Assembly: GCF_000813425.1 (NCBI RefSeq) | Contig: NZ_JWIB01000005.1 | Coordinates: 28,668-92,667 of the forward strand | Direction: 5' to 3' | DNA length: 64,000 bases | Origin: Sporosarcina sp. ZBG7A | GTDB lineage: Bacteria; Bacillota; Bacilli; Bacillales_A; Planococcaceae | Part shown: in pieces, positions 35,759-43,915 of the stretch | How positions within the stretch are numbered: position 1 is the first letter of the stretch | Layout: every line of letters starts with the position of its first letter | Made by a program: the position numbers and the translations under genes | Notes under the pieces: generated by a model | What the model was told of the DNA's origin: nothing | What the model saw: only the letters and a program-made list of their open reading frames with translations | The model's database searches: none

Positions 35759-36379
35759 ATGGAACCATTACTTCACGGAATGATGCTGGCTTTCGGTTTA
35801 ATTTTGCCTTTAGGCATACAAAATGTTTTTATTTTTAACCAAGGGGCCACTCATAAAAAATTTACTTATGCATTGCCTGCTGTTATTACTGCCGGTGTTT
35901 GTGACTCATTACTCATTTCATTGGCAGTCGGTGGTGTATCTATTATTATTTTAAGCTTCGAGTGGCTAAGAACAGTCATGTTTTTAATTGGGTTTTTCTT
36001 CTTAACCTACATGGGATGGTTAATGTGGAAAGAGAATCCTGAACTAAAGAAACAACAAGAATCCAATCCTTTCTCTGCAAAACGTCAAATAGTATTTGCA
36101 GCTTCTGTCTCATTATTGAATCCTCACGCCATTCTGGACACAATAGGGGTGATTGGAACAAGTTCACTAGTCTATACAGGATTTGATAAATGGATTTTCA
36201 CGTTAACCTGTATCCTGATTTCTTGGATTTGGTTCTTTTCATTAGCTATTGCTGGAAAAAAAATCGGTCAAATCGACACCAGTGGAAAATTGTTAAAGCG
36301 TATGAATCAAATTTCCGCTCTGATTATTTGGGGAATGGCAGTTTATATGGGGTATCAGTTATTTGTAACAGGAGAATAA
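35759..36379 (+). CDS. LysE/ArgO family amino acid exporter
   Basis: The 206-residue protein has six hydrophobic segments and starts HGMMLAFGLILPLGIQNVFI, followed by KKFTYALPAVITAGVCDSLL and SVSLLNPHAILDTIGVIG, the LysE/ArgO signatures. It should export basic amino acids or analogues. AGGAGGAG precedes the ATG. It is divergent from a MocR regulator gene, an arrangement often seen for regulator and target. Confidence 0.85.
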   Translation: MEPLLHGMMLAFGLILPLGIQNVFIFNQGATHKKFTYALPAVITAGVCDSLLISLAVGGVSIIILSFEWLRTVMFLIGFFFLTYMGWLMWKENPELKKQQESNPFSAKRQIVFAASVSLLNPHAILDTIGVIGTSSLVYTGFDKWIFTLTCILISWIWFFSLAIAGKKIGQIDTSGKLLKRMNQISALIIWGMAVYMGYQLFVTGE

Positions 36380-36401
36380 AAAGATTGTGCAGAGTTAAAA
36401 A

Positions 36402-36435
36402 ACGAATACTCAGATAAAATTTTCTGAGTATTCGT
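36402..36435. terminator. terminator of the LysE gene
   Basis: ACGAATACTCAGA pairs perfectly with TCTGAGTATTCGT around AAAATTT-type loop sequence. A-rich sequence precedes it and the T-tract is weak on the plus strand. Confidence 0.65.
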
Positions 36436-36589
36436 CGATGTGTAAAACCTATTCAATTTTAACCCCTATATAATTACAAAATCATCTTTTCATATCGAAA
36501 GTGATTACTAAACATTCATATGATCCGATTGCAATCTAGACGAAATTGCTTAATAAGCAAACGCCCTCGATTCTGGAACTGTGTAACGC

Positions 36590-36719
36590 CATTGATTTCC
36601 GTTCCCGACGGACGCGTTCCGGAGGGCGTGGCTTGAGCCGCTTCCTTCGCTACGCTCCGTCCAGGGTCTCAAGGCACACGCTGATCCTCCCGGAGTCGCC
36701 GTCTTGCACTCCAATCAAC
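36590..36719 (+). repeat. solo hairpin repeat, copy E (130 bp)
   Basis: It starts CATTGATTTCCGTTCCCGAC and ends TTGCACTCCAATCAAC. The landmarks GGACGC, TCCAGGGTC, CTGATCCTCC and GGAGTCGCC keep their order. It lies between the LysE gene and the convergent anti-sigma gene. The inner arm differs from copies D and F, showing divergence with the outline kept. Confidence 0.75.
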
Positions 36720-36766
36720 TTAGCGTGGTATGCAAGAATTGCACCCGTTTGCTGTACTAAGGCTAT

Positions 36767-37489
36767 CTACTTAAGCTTTTCATCTATCCAATCTAGTAAT
36801 CCACCATGAGAAATAGAAATCATATCAATCTTGCCTTCATCTGAAATAATTGCAACCCCGCTGATTTTGAATGATGTCGTCACATCTGCTTTGTCTTCAT
36901 ATTTCACTTGTCCAGTGAAACCATACGCTGTAGGTGAATTCTGATTCTCAACTTGTGATGCTGTAATATCAGAGATAGTCAATCGATAATCCAATCCAAA
37001 AACGTGTGCTGCCATTGCAGGGGTATTTCTGACAAAAGAGTCAAATCCAGCTTTAGTAAAATAAGATAAGTAGGCATCTTCGAGATACGTGATCTTCTCT
37101 GCCTCATCTGGTGATCTGTCCGTTCCCACATATCCTTCATAGGATGGATCGGTCTGTTGCTTATATATGTCTTCAGCAATTTGCAGGTATTCTTCGTCAG
37201 GACCCGTAAACTCGTGTTCAAGAACAGCTTGAATGGCACCTATGTGGGGATCCTTCTCCACAACTCCCGCAGCTAAAGGAGTAGGAGGATCTTCGGTTTT
37301 CCCTAAACTTAATACGAGGAAAGAGGCTATTGCTACCATTGCGATAAAGATGAAAATTGGTGTTCCATTTCTTTTTTTTCTTCTTACTTTATCTTGCAGT
37401 TTGTGCAGACTATCTCTCCGTGCTTCGTTGGAACGTTCAATATTCTTCATTCTCTGGAAAAGTTCATCAAATTCTTTTGATGGATCCAT
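36767..37489 (-). CDS. membrane-anchored anti-sigma-like protein
   Basis: The 240-residue protein has a charged cytoplasmic N-terminus of about 40 residues (DELFQRMKNIERSNEARRDS), one transmembrane segment near residues 43-62 (IFIFIAMVAIASFLVLSLG) and an extracellular domain of about 175 residues that I do not recognise. Its start overlaps the end of the upstream ECF sigma gene by 23 bases. By position and topology it should hold that sigma factor at the membrane. No zinc-binding HxxxCxxC motif is present, so it is not of the ZAS type. Confidence 0.7.
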   Translation of the reverse strand: MDPSKEFDELFQRMKNIERSNEARRDSLHKLQDKVRRKKRNGTPIFIFIAMVAIASFLVLSLGKTEDPPTPLAAGVVEKDPHIGAIQAVLEHEFTGPDEEYLQIAEDIYKQQTDPSYEGYVGTDRSPDEAEKITYLEDAYLSYFTKAGFDSFVRNTPAMAAHVFGLDYRLTISDITASQVENQNSPTAYGFTGQVKYEDKADVTTSFKISGVAIISDEGKIDMISISHGGLLDWIDEKLK

Positions 37490-38003
37490 TTATAAAACCT
37501 TCCTTTCCGTCAAATTCCTTTCTTAATGCCACGAATCCCCTGGTCATTTTCGCTTTCACTTTCGCTTCCGTCCACCCTAATATATAGGCCGTTTCTTTAA
37601 TAGAACATTCATTTACTTTTCTAAGAATCAGTACATCTCTATAGTCATTTTTCAATCTGCATAAGGCTGAATATAATTGAGTGATTTCCTCTTTATTCAT
37701 TGCTGTGCTCTCAGGAGATGGACTTTCAGAGTCAATCTCGTTTTCATTTCCCAAACTAATAAATCGGATAATTCTTTTCCTTCTAAAGTGGTCATAGGTC
37801 ACATTTCGAGCTATTTTCAAGAGCCATGTTAAAAGTGAAGCTTGGTTTTTAAAATGATCTAGCCTCTTTATGGCCCTATAAAACGTTTCCTGCGTCAAAT
37901 CTTCAGCAGTTTCTTTATGTCGTACAAGCAGAAAAATAAAGCCATAAACCTTGTCGCTATACTCCAAATAGACTTCTTCAAAATCATCTACCAAGATTTT
38001 CAA
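37467..38003 (-). CDS. ECF-type RNA polymerase sigma factor
   Basis: The 178-residue protein has region 2 with YSDKVYGFIFLLVRHKETAEDLTQETFYRAI (residues 15-45) and region 4 with LILRKVNECSIKETAYILGWTEAKVKAKM as the -35-binding helix-turn-helix. It belongs to the ECF group and resembles SigM/SigV-like factors. The gene overlaps an anti-sigma-like gene. Its own target promoter was looked for upstream but not identified. Confidence 0.88.
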   Translation of the reverse strand: MKILVDDFEEVYLEYSDKVYGFIFLLVRHKETAEDLTQETFYRAIKRLDHFKNQASLLTWLLKIARNVTYDHFRRKRIIRFISLGNENEIDSESPSPESTAMNKEEITQLYSALCRLKNDYRDVLILRKVNECSIKETAYILGWTEAKVKAKMTRGFVALRKEFDGKEGFINGSIKRI

Positions 38004-38296
38004 CCTCCTTAACAGACATAGACGTATGATTTAATGAAAAGTATCGTTTTTAAATTAGAACATAAGTGCTTTTTATTAGATCGCTCACTTTGATCAAATG
38101 AGGACTTGGTCTTTTGGACTTTTTCAACGTTCGCATTTGCAAACAGAATGATGCTCAAATAAATATTTTATCAATTAATTGGTCTACAAAGGGATTATTC
38201 GAGACTCATGTCTTTCAGTAAATCCGAGTTTGATTGAAATCCATAATGTTCCTACTACCTCTAATTAAAAGTTAGAATAATTCAATAAGAAAAATT

Positions 38297-38325
38297 AAAA
38301 ACGCAATCCTCATAATGGACTGCGC
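38297..38325 (-). terminator. terminator of the DinB-family gene
   Basis: On the minus strand GCGCAGTCC pairs with GGATTGCG, followed by TTTTTAATTTTT. Confidence 0.7.
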
Positions 38326-38470
38326 TCATTTCTGAATAAAGATGTGTATACAACGTTCTGTAGGTTACACCGATATCATTATATCTACATACCTATGTTT
38401 CCTAACGTGGTTATAAAACAATAAAATGGCCCGTTTCTTGAATGTATCCTTTATTAATCTACTCTCCGTT

Positions 38471-38489
38471 GCCTGGAGCGGAAAGCAAC
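38471..38489 (-). repeat. fragment of the hairpin repeat
   Basis: Read on the minus strand it is GTTGCTTTCCGCTCCAGGC, close to the first arm of the repeat family (GTTGATTTCCG...CAGG). Only this end is left. It could be a chance match. Confidence 0.35.
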
Positions 38490-38534
38490 AGGTTTAACAG
38501 ATGACCGATTCTTAAAAACCCTTTACACTTCCTA

Positions 38535-39068
38535 TTATTCCACTGATTTTTTCATGATCTTCTTAATCAATCTAATTTGGCCACGGTGGTTTAATTCATC
38601 CTCCATGACATGAAACCACTTGAAATAGTTGTTTGTAAGCTCTCCGTCCCAAAATGGCCGTTGTTCAAACAACCATGTATTGGGCAATGTTCGGAATGTC
38701 TCAATCGTCTTTTCTCTCGTATGTTCCAATTGTTCTAAGTAGAATTCAGCTGATTTCCCTTTAATTTGTTCCCTTGCTGCAGCACCAAGTTCCAAACCTG
38801 GATTGAGCATTTGAATATCTTCTTCCGTATATTCACGTTTCTCAAATGTATCGATTTGATATGCCTTTTCGACAGAATTCATATGCTCTAGAAGCATACC
38901 GATGGAGTTTGCTTCATCATTGATGAGGAAATCCAGTTGTTCAATTGTTAACTCTTTTACTTCAGCTAATGTTGTTACTCTTGTATATTCCATCATGGAC
39001 AGTAACTTACCAAATTCCCATTCCACGCCTTCTTTTTTATCAATTACATATAATTCCTGGTTGCTCAA
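38535..39068 (-). CDS. DinB/YfiT-like four-helix metalloprotein (DUF664)
   Basis: The 177-residue all-helical protein has histidines at the expected places: LLEHMNSVEKAY near residue 61, WFHVMEDELNHRGQIRLI near residue 160. These likely form the metal triad of DinB-superfamily proteins, which include thiol-dependent transferases. Here His-61, His-152 and His-160 (approximate) are the candidates. TTG at 39068 is the start, after AGGGGG. Function unknown. Confidence 0.75.
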   Translation of the reverse strand: MSNQELYVIDKKEGVEWEFGKLLSMMEYTRVTTLAEVKELTIEQLDFLINDEANSIGMLLEHMNSVEKAYQIDTFEKREYTEEDIQMLNPGLELGAAAREQIKGKSAEFYLEQLEHTREKTIETFRTLPNTWLFEQRPFWDGELTNNYFKWFHVMEDELNHRGQIRLIKKIMKKSVE

Positions 39069-39436
39069 AGTAATTTCCCCCTAATGATTTTTTTAGGTCC
39101 ACTCTTACTCACTCAAATGAATTGAAGTTATCATTTAAAAATCTCTTTAGAATTAACAGTATTATTGTAACATTTTCAACACTGGATTATTAGATAATAT
39201 TTCCATTCACTATCAAATAGTTCAAAAATACTCACTATAGAGTCATAATTTAACTTATCGAACTCATTCGTCTCTTTGAGTTTAGTTATTCTACAATTTC
39301 TTTACTACAACTATCTAAAATACGTTTACAAGAGACATTTTATAAGTGTTCTGCATTTAAAGGTAGACTATCTTAACTCTCCCAATAGTTCGATAACAAC
39401 AAAAAAACGCATAGCTGAATGAGCTATGCGCCAGAC
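39069..39436. other. 368-bp AT-rich intergenic region
   Basis: No gene is seen. It ends in a stem-loop (39408-39432) that is the left partner of the split terminator flanking copy B. Confidence 0.5.
39408..39432 (-). terminator. left copy of the split terminator around copy B
   Basis: GCATAGCT and AGCTATGC pair around GAATG, with AAAAAA before it, which is the U-tract for transcripts on the minus strand. The matching stem-loop at 40189-40211 lacks this tract on that side. Confidence 0.6.
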
Positions 39437-39510
39437 TGTAGACAAACTCCAGAAATCATAAGGCTTGCCCACAGTCTTTTTCTTTTACAATAGAATTAAC
39501 AATGAAAAGA

Positions 39511-39568
39511 GTTGATTATCGCTGAAAGCGGACGCCTTTTGAGGGGCTTGCTCTCAACTACAATCAAC
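39511..39568 (+). repeat. hairpin repeat, shortened left arm of copy B
   Basis: The 58 bases start GTTGATTATCGC and end CTACAATCAAC. They keep GCGGACGC and GAGGGGCTTGCTCTCA, but the whole central part present in copies A and C is deleted. Confidence 0.7.
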
Positions 39569-39580
39569 AGGACTTCCCAA

Positions 39581-39990
39581 CTATCAAATGAGGTAATGGA
39601 AATGATGATGAAGAATAAAGTTAATGAACGAGAACATATGGAAACGCTTACGATTAAACAGTTATTTCAGCAAGACCATCTGGTTCGTAAATTAGATGTA
39701 GCAATTGATTCTTCCCTCATTTATCCATTGGTTACAGATTTATATTCCTACTTGGGAGACCATGCATAGATTCTGTAGTTCTCAAAAAAAATGTCATTTA
39801 TTCAATACCCTAAACCCACTTAGGGGTGTCCATGGCATAACATGCTTCCCCTTTGCATCGGCGAAACGCGTTCAACTGTCTCTTTACATTCCCCTAGACT
39901 TCCTGGATTTCATATCGGTGTCACAAGTCTTCTGCTGCATCTAGTTATTCTTACCTGCTGGACATGGAGCGCTATAATTGAATCCTTTGA
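39581..39990 (+). pseudogene. IS1182-family transposase remnant, copy B
   Basis: The frame opens near 39596 and reads MMKNKVNEREHMETLTIKQL, then QQDHLVRKLDVAIDSSLIYP before a stop in the GDHA stretch. Of the three copies it keeps the longest intact N-terminus (about 58 residues). The downstream part is frame-shifted and lacks the DDE core. Confidence 0.65.
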
Positions 39991-40022
39991 TTGAATGCTG
40001 TGAATATCTCATAAGAAATTCA

Positions 40023-40146
40023 GTTGATTGAAGTGCAGGACGGCGACTCCTGGGGATCAGCGCAGCGCGAAGACCCCGCAGGAGTGAAGCGACGAGGAGG
40101 CTGAGGGTAAGCCCCCGGAAAGGGACCGTCCGGAACGGAGATCAAC
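40023..40146 (-). repeat. hairpin repeat, right arm of copy B (inverse orientation)
   Basis: It starts GTTGATTGAAGTGC and ends GGAGATCAAC (124 bp). It contains GGCGACTCCTGGGGATCAGC, GAAGACCCCGCAGGAG and GAGGAGGCTGAGGG. It matches the right arm of copy A but lacks the 72-bp inverted segment. Confidence 0.75.
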
Positions 40147-40188
40147 GGCCTGTCATCTTTCATTTCCAGCCCTTTTGTCTACAACCTG

Positions 40189-40215
40189 ACGCATTGCTGA
40201 ATGAGCAATGCGCTT
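40189..40215 (+). terminator. right copy of the split terminator around copy B
   Basis: GCATTGCT and AGCAATGC pair around GAATG, followed by CTTTTGG on the plus strand. Compared with 39408-39432 it differs by one A-to-T and one T-to-A change that preserve pairing. Confidence 0.6.
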
Positions 40216-40287
40216 TTGGTATATCTAGAAGCAATTTCTATCTTCATGTCAACAAATCATTTACTTTTTAAGAACACTAGTAAGTAA

Positions 40288-40884
40288 TCACTTGATACTA
40301 CTGGATATAAACATGGAGGCATCTTGCTTCATGAAAATACGACTTCCATGGTGGAATGTTCGAATTTCAGCTGTCTTGAATCCAACTTCTTTCAATTTGT
40401 TTTTCAACTCTTCCTGTGAAAAACCGTTATGAACTTTCGGATGATCGATTTGTTCGTTTTTATCAAAATCTACAATAATCAACTTGCCATCCTTATTTAG
40501 AATATTGAATAGTTCTGTTAATATCTTGTTAGTGTCTGGAATATGAAGTAAAACTAGTGACACGACAACAATATCTGCATTTAGTTCTGGTGTTTCTTTA
40601 GTAAAGTCTGAGTAAAGGACTGTTGCATTCGGAATTCCCTTTTGCGAAATTTTTCCTTCTGCAATCTCCAACATCTGTTTAGATGAATCTATTAACAAAA
40701 TAGAATCGACTACCTCTGATAATTCTAAACTGATTAGACCTGTACCACTTCCATAGTCGATTAAAGATTTTGTTTCACTATTTTGTAATTCCTTTTTCAC
40801 TTCCTGAACGATGATTTTAGCTAGTTCCATTCTATCTTCTGTATCGTATCTTTTTGCCATTTCTTCAAAGACATTCGTATCCAT
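40288..40884 (-). CDS. class I SAM-dependent methyltransferase
   Basis: The 198-residue protein has SLIDYGSGTGLISLEL (motif I, residues 40-55), LLIDSSKQMLEIAE and VVSLVLLHIPDTNKIL, then KDGKLIIVDFDKN. This is the small-molecule methyltransferase fold; the C-terminal HHGSRIFMKQDASMF is common in UbiE/YcgJ-like proteins. The substrate is unknown. GGAG precedes the ATG. Its proximal terminator stem-loop is separated from its U-tract by copy B. Confidence 0.75.
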   Translation of the reverse strand: MDTNVFEEMAKRYDTEDRMELAKIIVQEVKKELQNSETKSLIDYGSGTGLISLELSEVVDSILLIDSSKQMLEIAEGKISQKGIPNATVLYSDFTKETPELNADIVVVSLVLLHIPDTNKILTELFNILNKDGKLIIVDFDKNEQIDHPKVHNGFSQEELKNKLKEVGFKTAEIRTFHHGSRIFMKQDASMFISSSIK

Positions 40885-40997
40885 AGTTCACTCTCCTATA
40901 CTAATAAGTCCGCCTATCATAACAGATGTTATAGCCAATGGGACAGCTTCACGTTTGCATCTTTCGAAATGGATCTATTCCTTCGTCTTGGAGCGAT

Positions 40998-41029
40998 AAA
41001 AAAACGCACTGCTAAGAGCAATGCGTTTT
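40998..41029. terminator. bidirectional terminator after pepA
   Basis: AACGCACTGCT pairs with AGCAATGCGTT around AAG, with A7 to the left and T4 to the right. It ends pepA on the minus strand. Confidence 0.8.
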
Positions 41030-41049
41030 GGTCCTTCATTCCATTATTC

Positions 41050-42432
41050 TTACTTAGAAATCTCCGCCACATAATCCGCCACTAAACGTGCGCCATAACC
41101 CGTTGCTGTCTTCGGATAATAACCGGAGTTTGATGTCTTTTGCATCATTCCCGCCATATCCACGTGCAACCAGCGTGTATCCTTGGATACAAAACGACGC
41201 AAGAAGAGTGCTGCTGTAATCGAACCTGCAAAGCTGAGTGAACTGATGTTATTGAAATCTGCATAATCACTTTGCAAGGTTTCATCGTACGCATCGATTA
41301 ACGGCATTGGCCATACCGCATCTCCGTTTTTCGCACCAATTTCTTTCATCTTAATAGCAAGTTCATCATCACCAAACACACCAGCGATATCAGATCCTAG
41401 TGCATTTTCGATTGATCCAGTTAATGTTGCGATGTCCACTACATAAGCTGCGTTCAGTTCGCCAGCTCGAAGCAATCCATCCGCTAAAATCAAACGGCCT
41501 TCTGCATCCGTATTACCGACTTGGACCGTATAACCGTTTTTGTATTGAATGACTTCTCCTGGCAACACAGCTGTATTATCTGGAGTATTTTCAACCATTG
41601 GAATGAGCGCCACAACGTTGACATCAGCTTCACTTTCTACAAGTAGTTTCATAGCTCCTGCAACCGCAGCTGAACCACCCATGTCCATACGCATATCACT
41701 TAAATCTTTCCCACTCTTCAAGCTGATTCCGCCCGTATCGAACGTGACGCCTTTACCTACTAGTGCAACTAAAGGTTTCGATGGATTTTTGCAATAAGTG
41801 ACTTCTACAAACGATGGAGCATATCGGCTTCCTCTGCCAACAGTAAGAACGCCATTCATCTTCATCTCTTCAAGCTTCGCTTTGTCATGAACGATGACTT
41901 TCGCATCGGTATCTTGGAACACTTCTTTAAGATGCTCTGGATAGGACTCTGGGTTTAATACATCTGATAATTCATTCATCAGATCACGTGAATACGAAAC
42001 AGCTTCAGCACGTTGCTCTCCAGTTTGAACAGCTTTCTCAGATGCACCTTCAATTGTTAATTTAGTACTGAACGGTTCTGCATTCGATTTGTATGTTAGG
42101 AACTGATAAGCTCCTAAATGCCAGCCTTCTACAAACGCCGTGATCGCTTGTTCTGTTTCTACATCTGAAAATTGCTTGCCGAGTGCACTAACTTCTAGTG
42201 TTGCTGAAGATACTTTCGCACGGCTCAATTCTCTAGCTGCAGTTCCCGCCATCGCACGAACGGTTTCCAGACAACCTGTTTTCCCGTCCTTTACGGACAT
42301 TACATACCATTGTTGCCCTTCTGAAAAGACTGTACTTCCTGATCCTGTTTGTAATTGGTTTACAAACATTTTTAGCCCCTGATTCTGTTGAATTACCGCA
42401 TCTTGTGAAAATAGCAACTTCACTTCAGTCAT
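41050..42432 (-). CDS. pepA: leucyl aminopeptidase (M17 family)
   Basis: The 460-residue cytosolic exopeptidase has the two-metal M17 active site: GKGVTFDTGGISLKSG, then MRMDMGGSAAVAGAM and the signature NTDAEGRLILADGL. The N-terminal domain of about 150 residues is more variable, as usual. ATG 42432 has GGGGA ten bases upstream. ATG five codons earlier has no site. It releases N-terminal amino acids, preferably Leu. Confidence 0.93.
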   Translation of the reverse strand: MTEVKLLFSQDAVIQQNQGLKMFVNQLQTGSGSTVFSEGQQWYVMSVKDGKTGCLETVRAMAGTAARELSRAKVSSATLEVSALGKQFSDVETEQAITAFVEGWHLGAYQFLTYKSNAEPFSTKLTIEGASEKAVQTGEQRAEAVSYSRDLMNELSDVLNPESYPEHLKEVFQDTDAKVIVHDKAKLEEMKMNGVLTVGRGSRYAPSFVEVTYCKNPSKPLVALVGKGVTFDTGGISLKSGKDLSDMRMDMGGSAAVAGAMKLLVESEADVNVVALIPMVENTPDNTAVLPGEVIQYKNGYTVQVGNTDAEGRLILADGLLRAGELNAAYVVDIATLTGSIENALGSDIAGVFGDDELAIKMKEIGAKNGDAVWPMPLIDAYDETLQSDYADFNNISSLSFAGSITAALFLRRFVSKDTRWLHVDMAGMMQKTSNSGYYPKTATGYGARLVADYVAEISK

Positions 42433-42530
42433 TATCGTTATCCCCATTCTTCAATAGATTCGTTATGTACTAATAATCCTTCACTAGTGTACCATGTGAA
42501 AACAGAGGATTCTAATAATTGATAGCATAC

Positions 42531-42560
42531 AAAAAACCATCCCGAGTAAAGGAATGGTTT
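42531..42560 (-). terminator. terminator of the 76-residue protein gene
   Basis: On the minus strand AACCATTCC pairs with GGGATGGTT, followed by TTTTTTG. It overlaps the stop codon of the gene. Confidence 0.75.
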
Positions 42561-42789
42561 AACTATTAATGGAGCCCATCGCTCCTGTATCCTGAACGTT
42601 TTCAAAATTTCCAGCACCCGTACGTTTTTTAATCTCTTCATCTGAAAGGGGTGGTGTCACTTTGCCTTCTTCCACAGGGGTTTCATCTAGATAATGAGTT
42701 TTCTCTAAAGCTCGATTTTTAGCATCCATCTGCCGTCCATATTCTTCCGCCTCGTCTACAGTCATTTGACTATTCTCAGGTGTATTCAA
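42559..42789 (-). CDS. small acidic hydrophilic protein of unknown function
   Basis: The 76-residue protein starts at TTG 42789 with GGGAG eight bases upstream and reads MNTPENSQMTVDEAEEYGRQ. It has no membrane segment or cysteine and ends QDTGAMGSINS, a disordered-looking tail. I do not recognise the family. Its own terminator supports it being real. Confidence 0.6.
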   Translation of the reverse strand: MNTPENSQMTVDEAEEYGRQMDAKNRALEKTHYLDETPVEEGKVTPPLSDEEIKKRTGAGNFENVQDTGAMGSINS

Positions 42790-42926
42790 CCAAATCTCTC
42801 CCTTCTGAATCACTTACTTTTTTTTAAGTATTCCCTAGAAAGTTTGACTAAAAACATCCGAAAGACTGAAAAAATGATTTTTTATAGGTTGCTGTGATAC
42901 GCTCTAACTAAGTGGGGTGAAGAAAG

Positions 42927-43358
42927 ATGAAAATATTAGTCGATGCCGATGGATGTCCCGTCGTTGACATCACCATTAGTACTGCAAAGGTCCATCAAAT
43001 CCCTTGTTTGCTTATTTGCGACACCGCTCACGAAATGGTTCGCGATGGTGCTGAAACAATCGTTGTTTCAAAAGGAGCGGATGCGGTAGACTTTGTTCTT
43101 GTGAACCGTATTCAACCCAAAGACATTGTCGTCACCCAAGATTATGGTCTTGCTGCCATGGCGCTAGCTAAAGGAGGGCGTCCGATTGACCAAAATGGAA
43201 GATGGTACACGGACGCAAACATCGATCAGCTGTTGTATTCCCGGCACTTTGCTCAAAAAGTTCGCCAAGCGGGAGGTCGCTTAAAAGGACCTAAAAAACG
43301 CTCCGTTGAACAAAACGAAGCGTTCCAAAGTAGCCTTTCGAAGCTTATTTCGCAGTAA
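42927..43358 (+). CDS. yqxD: UPF0178 (YaiI/YqxD) family protein
   Basis: The 143-residue protein opens MKILVDADGCPVV, which together with VVTQDYGLAAMAL and KGGRPIDQNGRWY is the NYN/PIN-like pattern of UPF0178. These proteins have conserved acidic residues typical of nucleases, but no substrate is known. AGTGGGGTGA lies eight bases before the ATG. It is monocistronic. Confidence 0.85.
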   Translation: MKILVDADGCPVVDITISTAKVHQIPCLLICDTAHEMVRDGAETIVVSKGADAVDFVLVNRIQPKDIVVTQDYGLAAMALAKGGRPIDQNGRWYTDANIDQLLYSRHFAQKVRQAGGRLKGPKKRSVEQNEAFQSSLSKLISQ

Positions 43359-43422
43359 CAATTATGCGTTTCGTTCAGGCTTGTACTCATAATCCTTTAA
43401 CTCTCTGCATACCATTATTTCG

Positions 43423-43725
43423 TTAAGGTGTAATTTGAAGAACACAAATATCCGAATCGGTCTCTGCGAACAAACTATGTTTCTCGTTAGGGGCCATTTG
43501 AAGGATATTTTCCTCTGACACCGTAACTGGAGTGCCTTCAACCGTAAAACGAACTTTCCCTTTTCTAACGATGATTAGAACTTCTCTGTCTGAATCATGC
43601 TCAGACACTTCTTCTCCTGCGCGTAGCTGGATATTTAATACGTTGGCATTTGGAATCGCACATACTTGTTCTACAGATTTCGCTTTACTGTCAAGTTTCC
43701 TTAGTGTTTCAATCAGCTTCAACAT
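43423..43725 (-). CDS. small cupin-domain protein
   Basis: The 100-residue single-domain protein carries LRAGEEVSEHDSDREVLIIVRKG and LQMAPNEKHSLFAETD. The cupin motifs are partly conserved: HDSDREV replaces the usual H-x-H-x(3,4)-E, and the second motif keeps a histidine. Metal binding is therefore uncertain. The role is unknown. Confidence 0.65.
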   Translation of the reverse strand: MLKLIETLRKLDSKAKSVEQVCAIPNANVLNIQLRAGEEVSEHDSDREVLIIVRKGKVRFTVEGTPVTVSEENILQMAPNEKHSLFAETDSDICVLQITP

Positions 43726-43915
43726 AATCCTCTCCTTTTGTTGGTTTGTGTTAGACGATAAATAGCCATTTATTTTTCTTCCATAGTTACTTGCATTTAT
43801 CCTTGTTCTAGTTAGAGTACAAGACTCTTCATAGCTTTCTCATTTATTGTTTAATAACGTTTACACGACCTTGTTTTAGGAAATTAGTGAACTAAAGACA
43901 ATAGGAGGTCCACAC

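Larger units (their letters stand above)
38004..38534. other. 531-bp intergenic region
   Basis: It contains no convincing gene. It holds the terminator at 38297-38325 and a degenerate piece of the hairpin repeat at 38471-38489. The remainder is AT-rich and must include the sigma operon promoter. Confidence 0.5.
39437..40183. mobile_element. decayed IS1182-like composite element, copy B
   Basis: The edges read TGTAGACAAA and TTTTGTCTACA, a near-perfect inverted pair. Inside are a shrunken left hairpin repeat (39511-39568), a transposase remnant (about 39581-39990) and the inverse right hairpin repeat (40023-40146). It has the same order as copy A but has lost the inner part of the left repeat. 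It lies between two minus-strand genes. Confidence 0.7.

Noticed and set aside
36546..36809. 87-codon open frame on the plus strand
   Set aside because: It covers solo repeat copy E and has no ribosome binding site or protein-like pattern.
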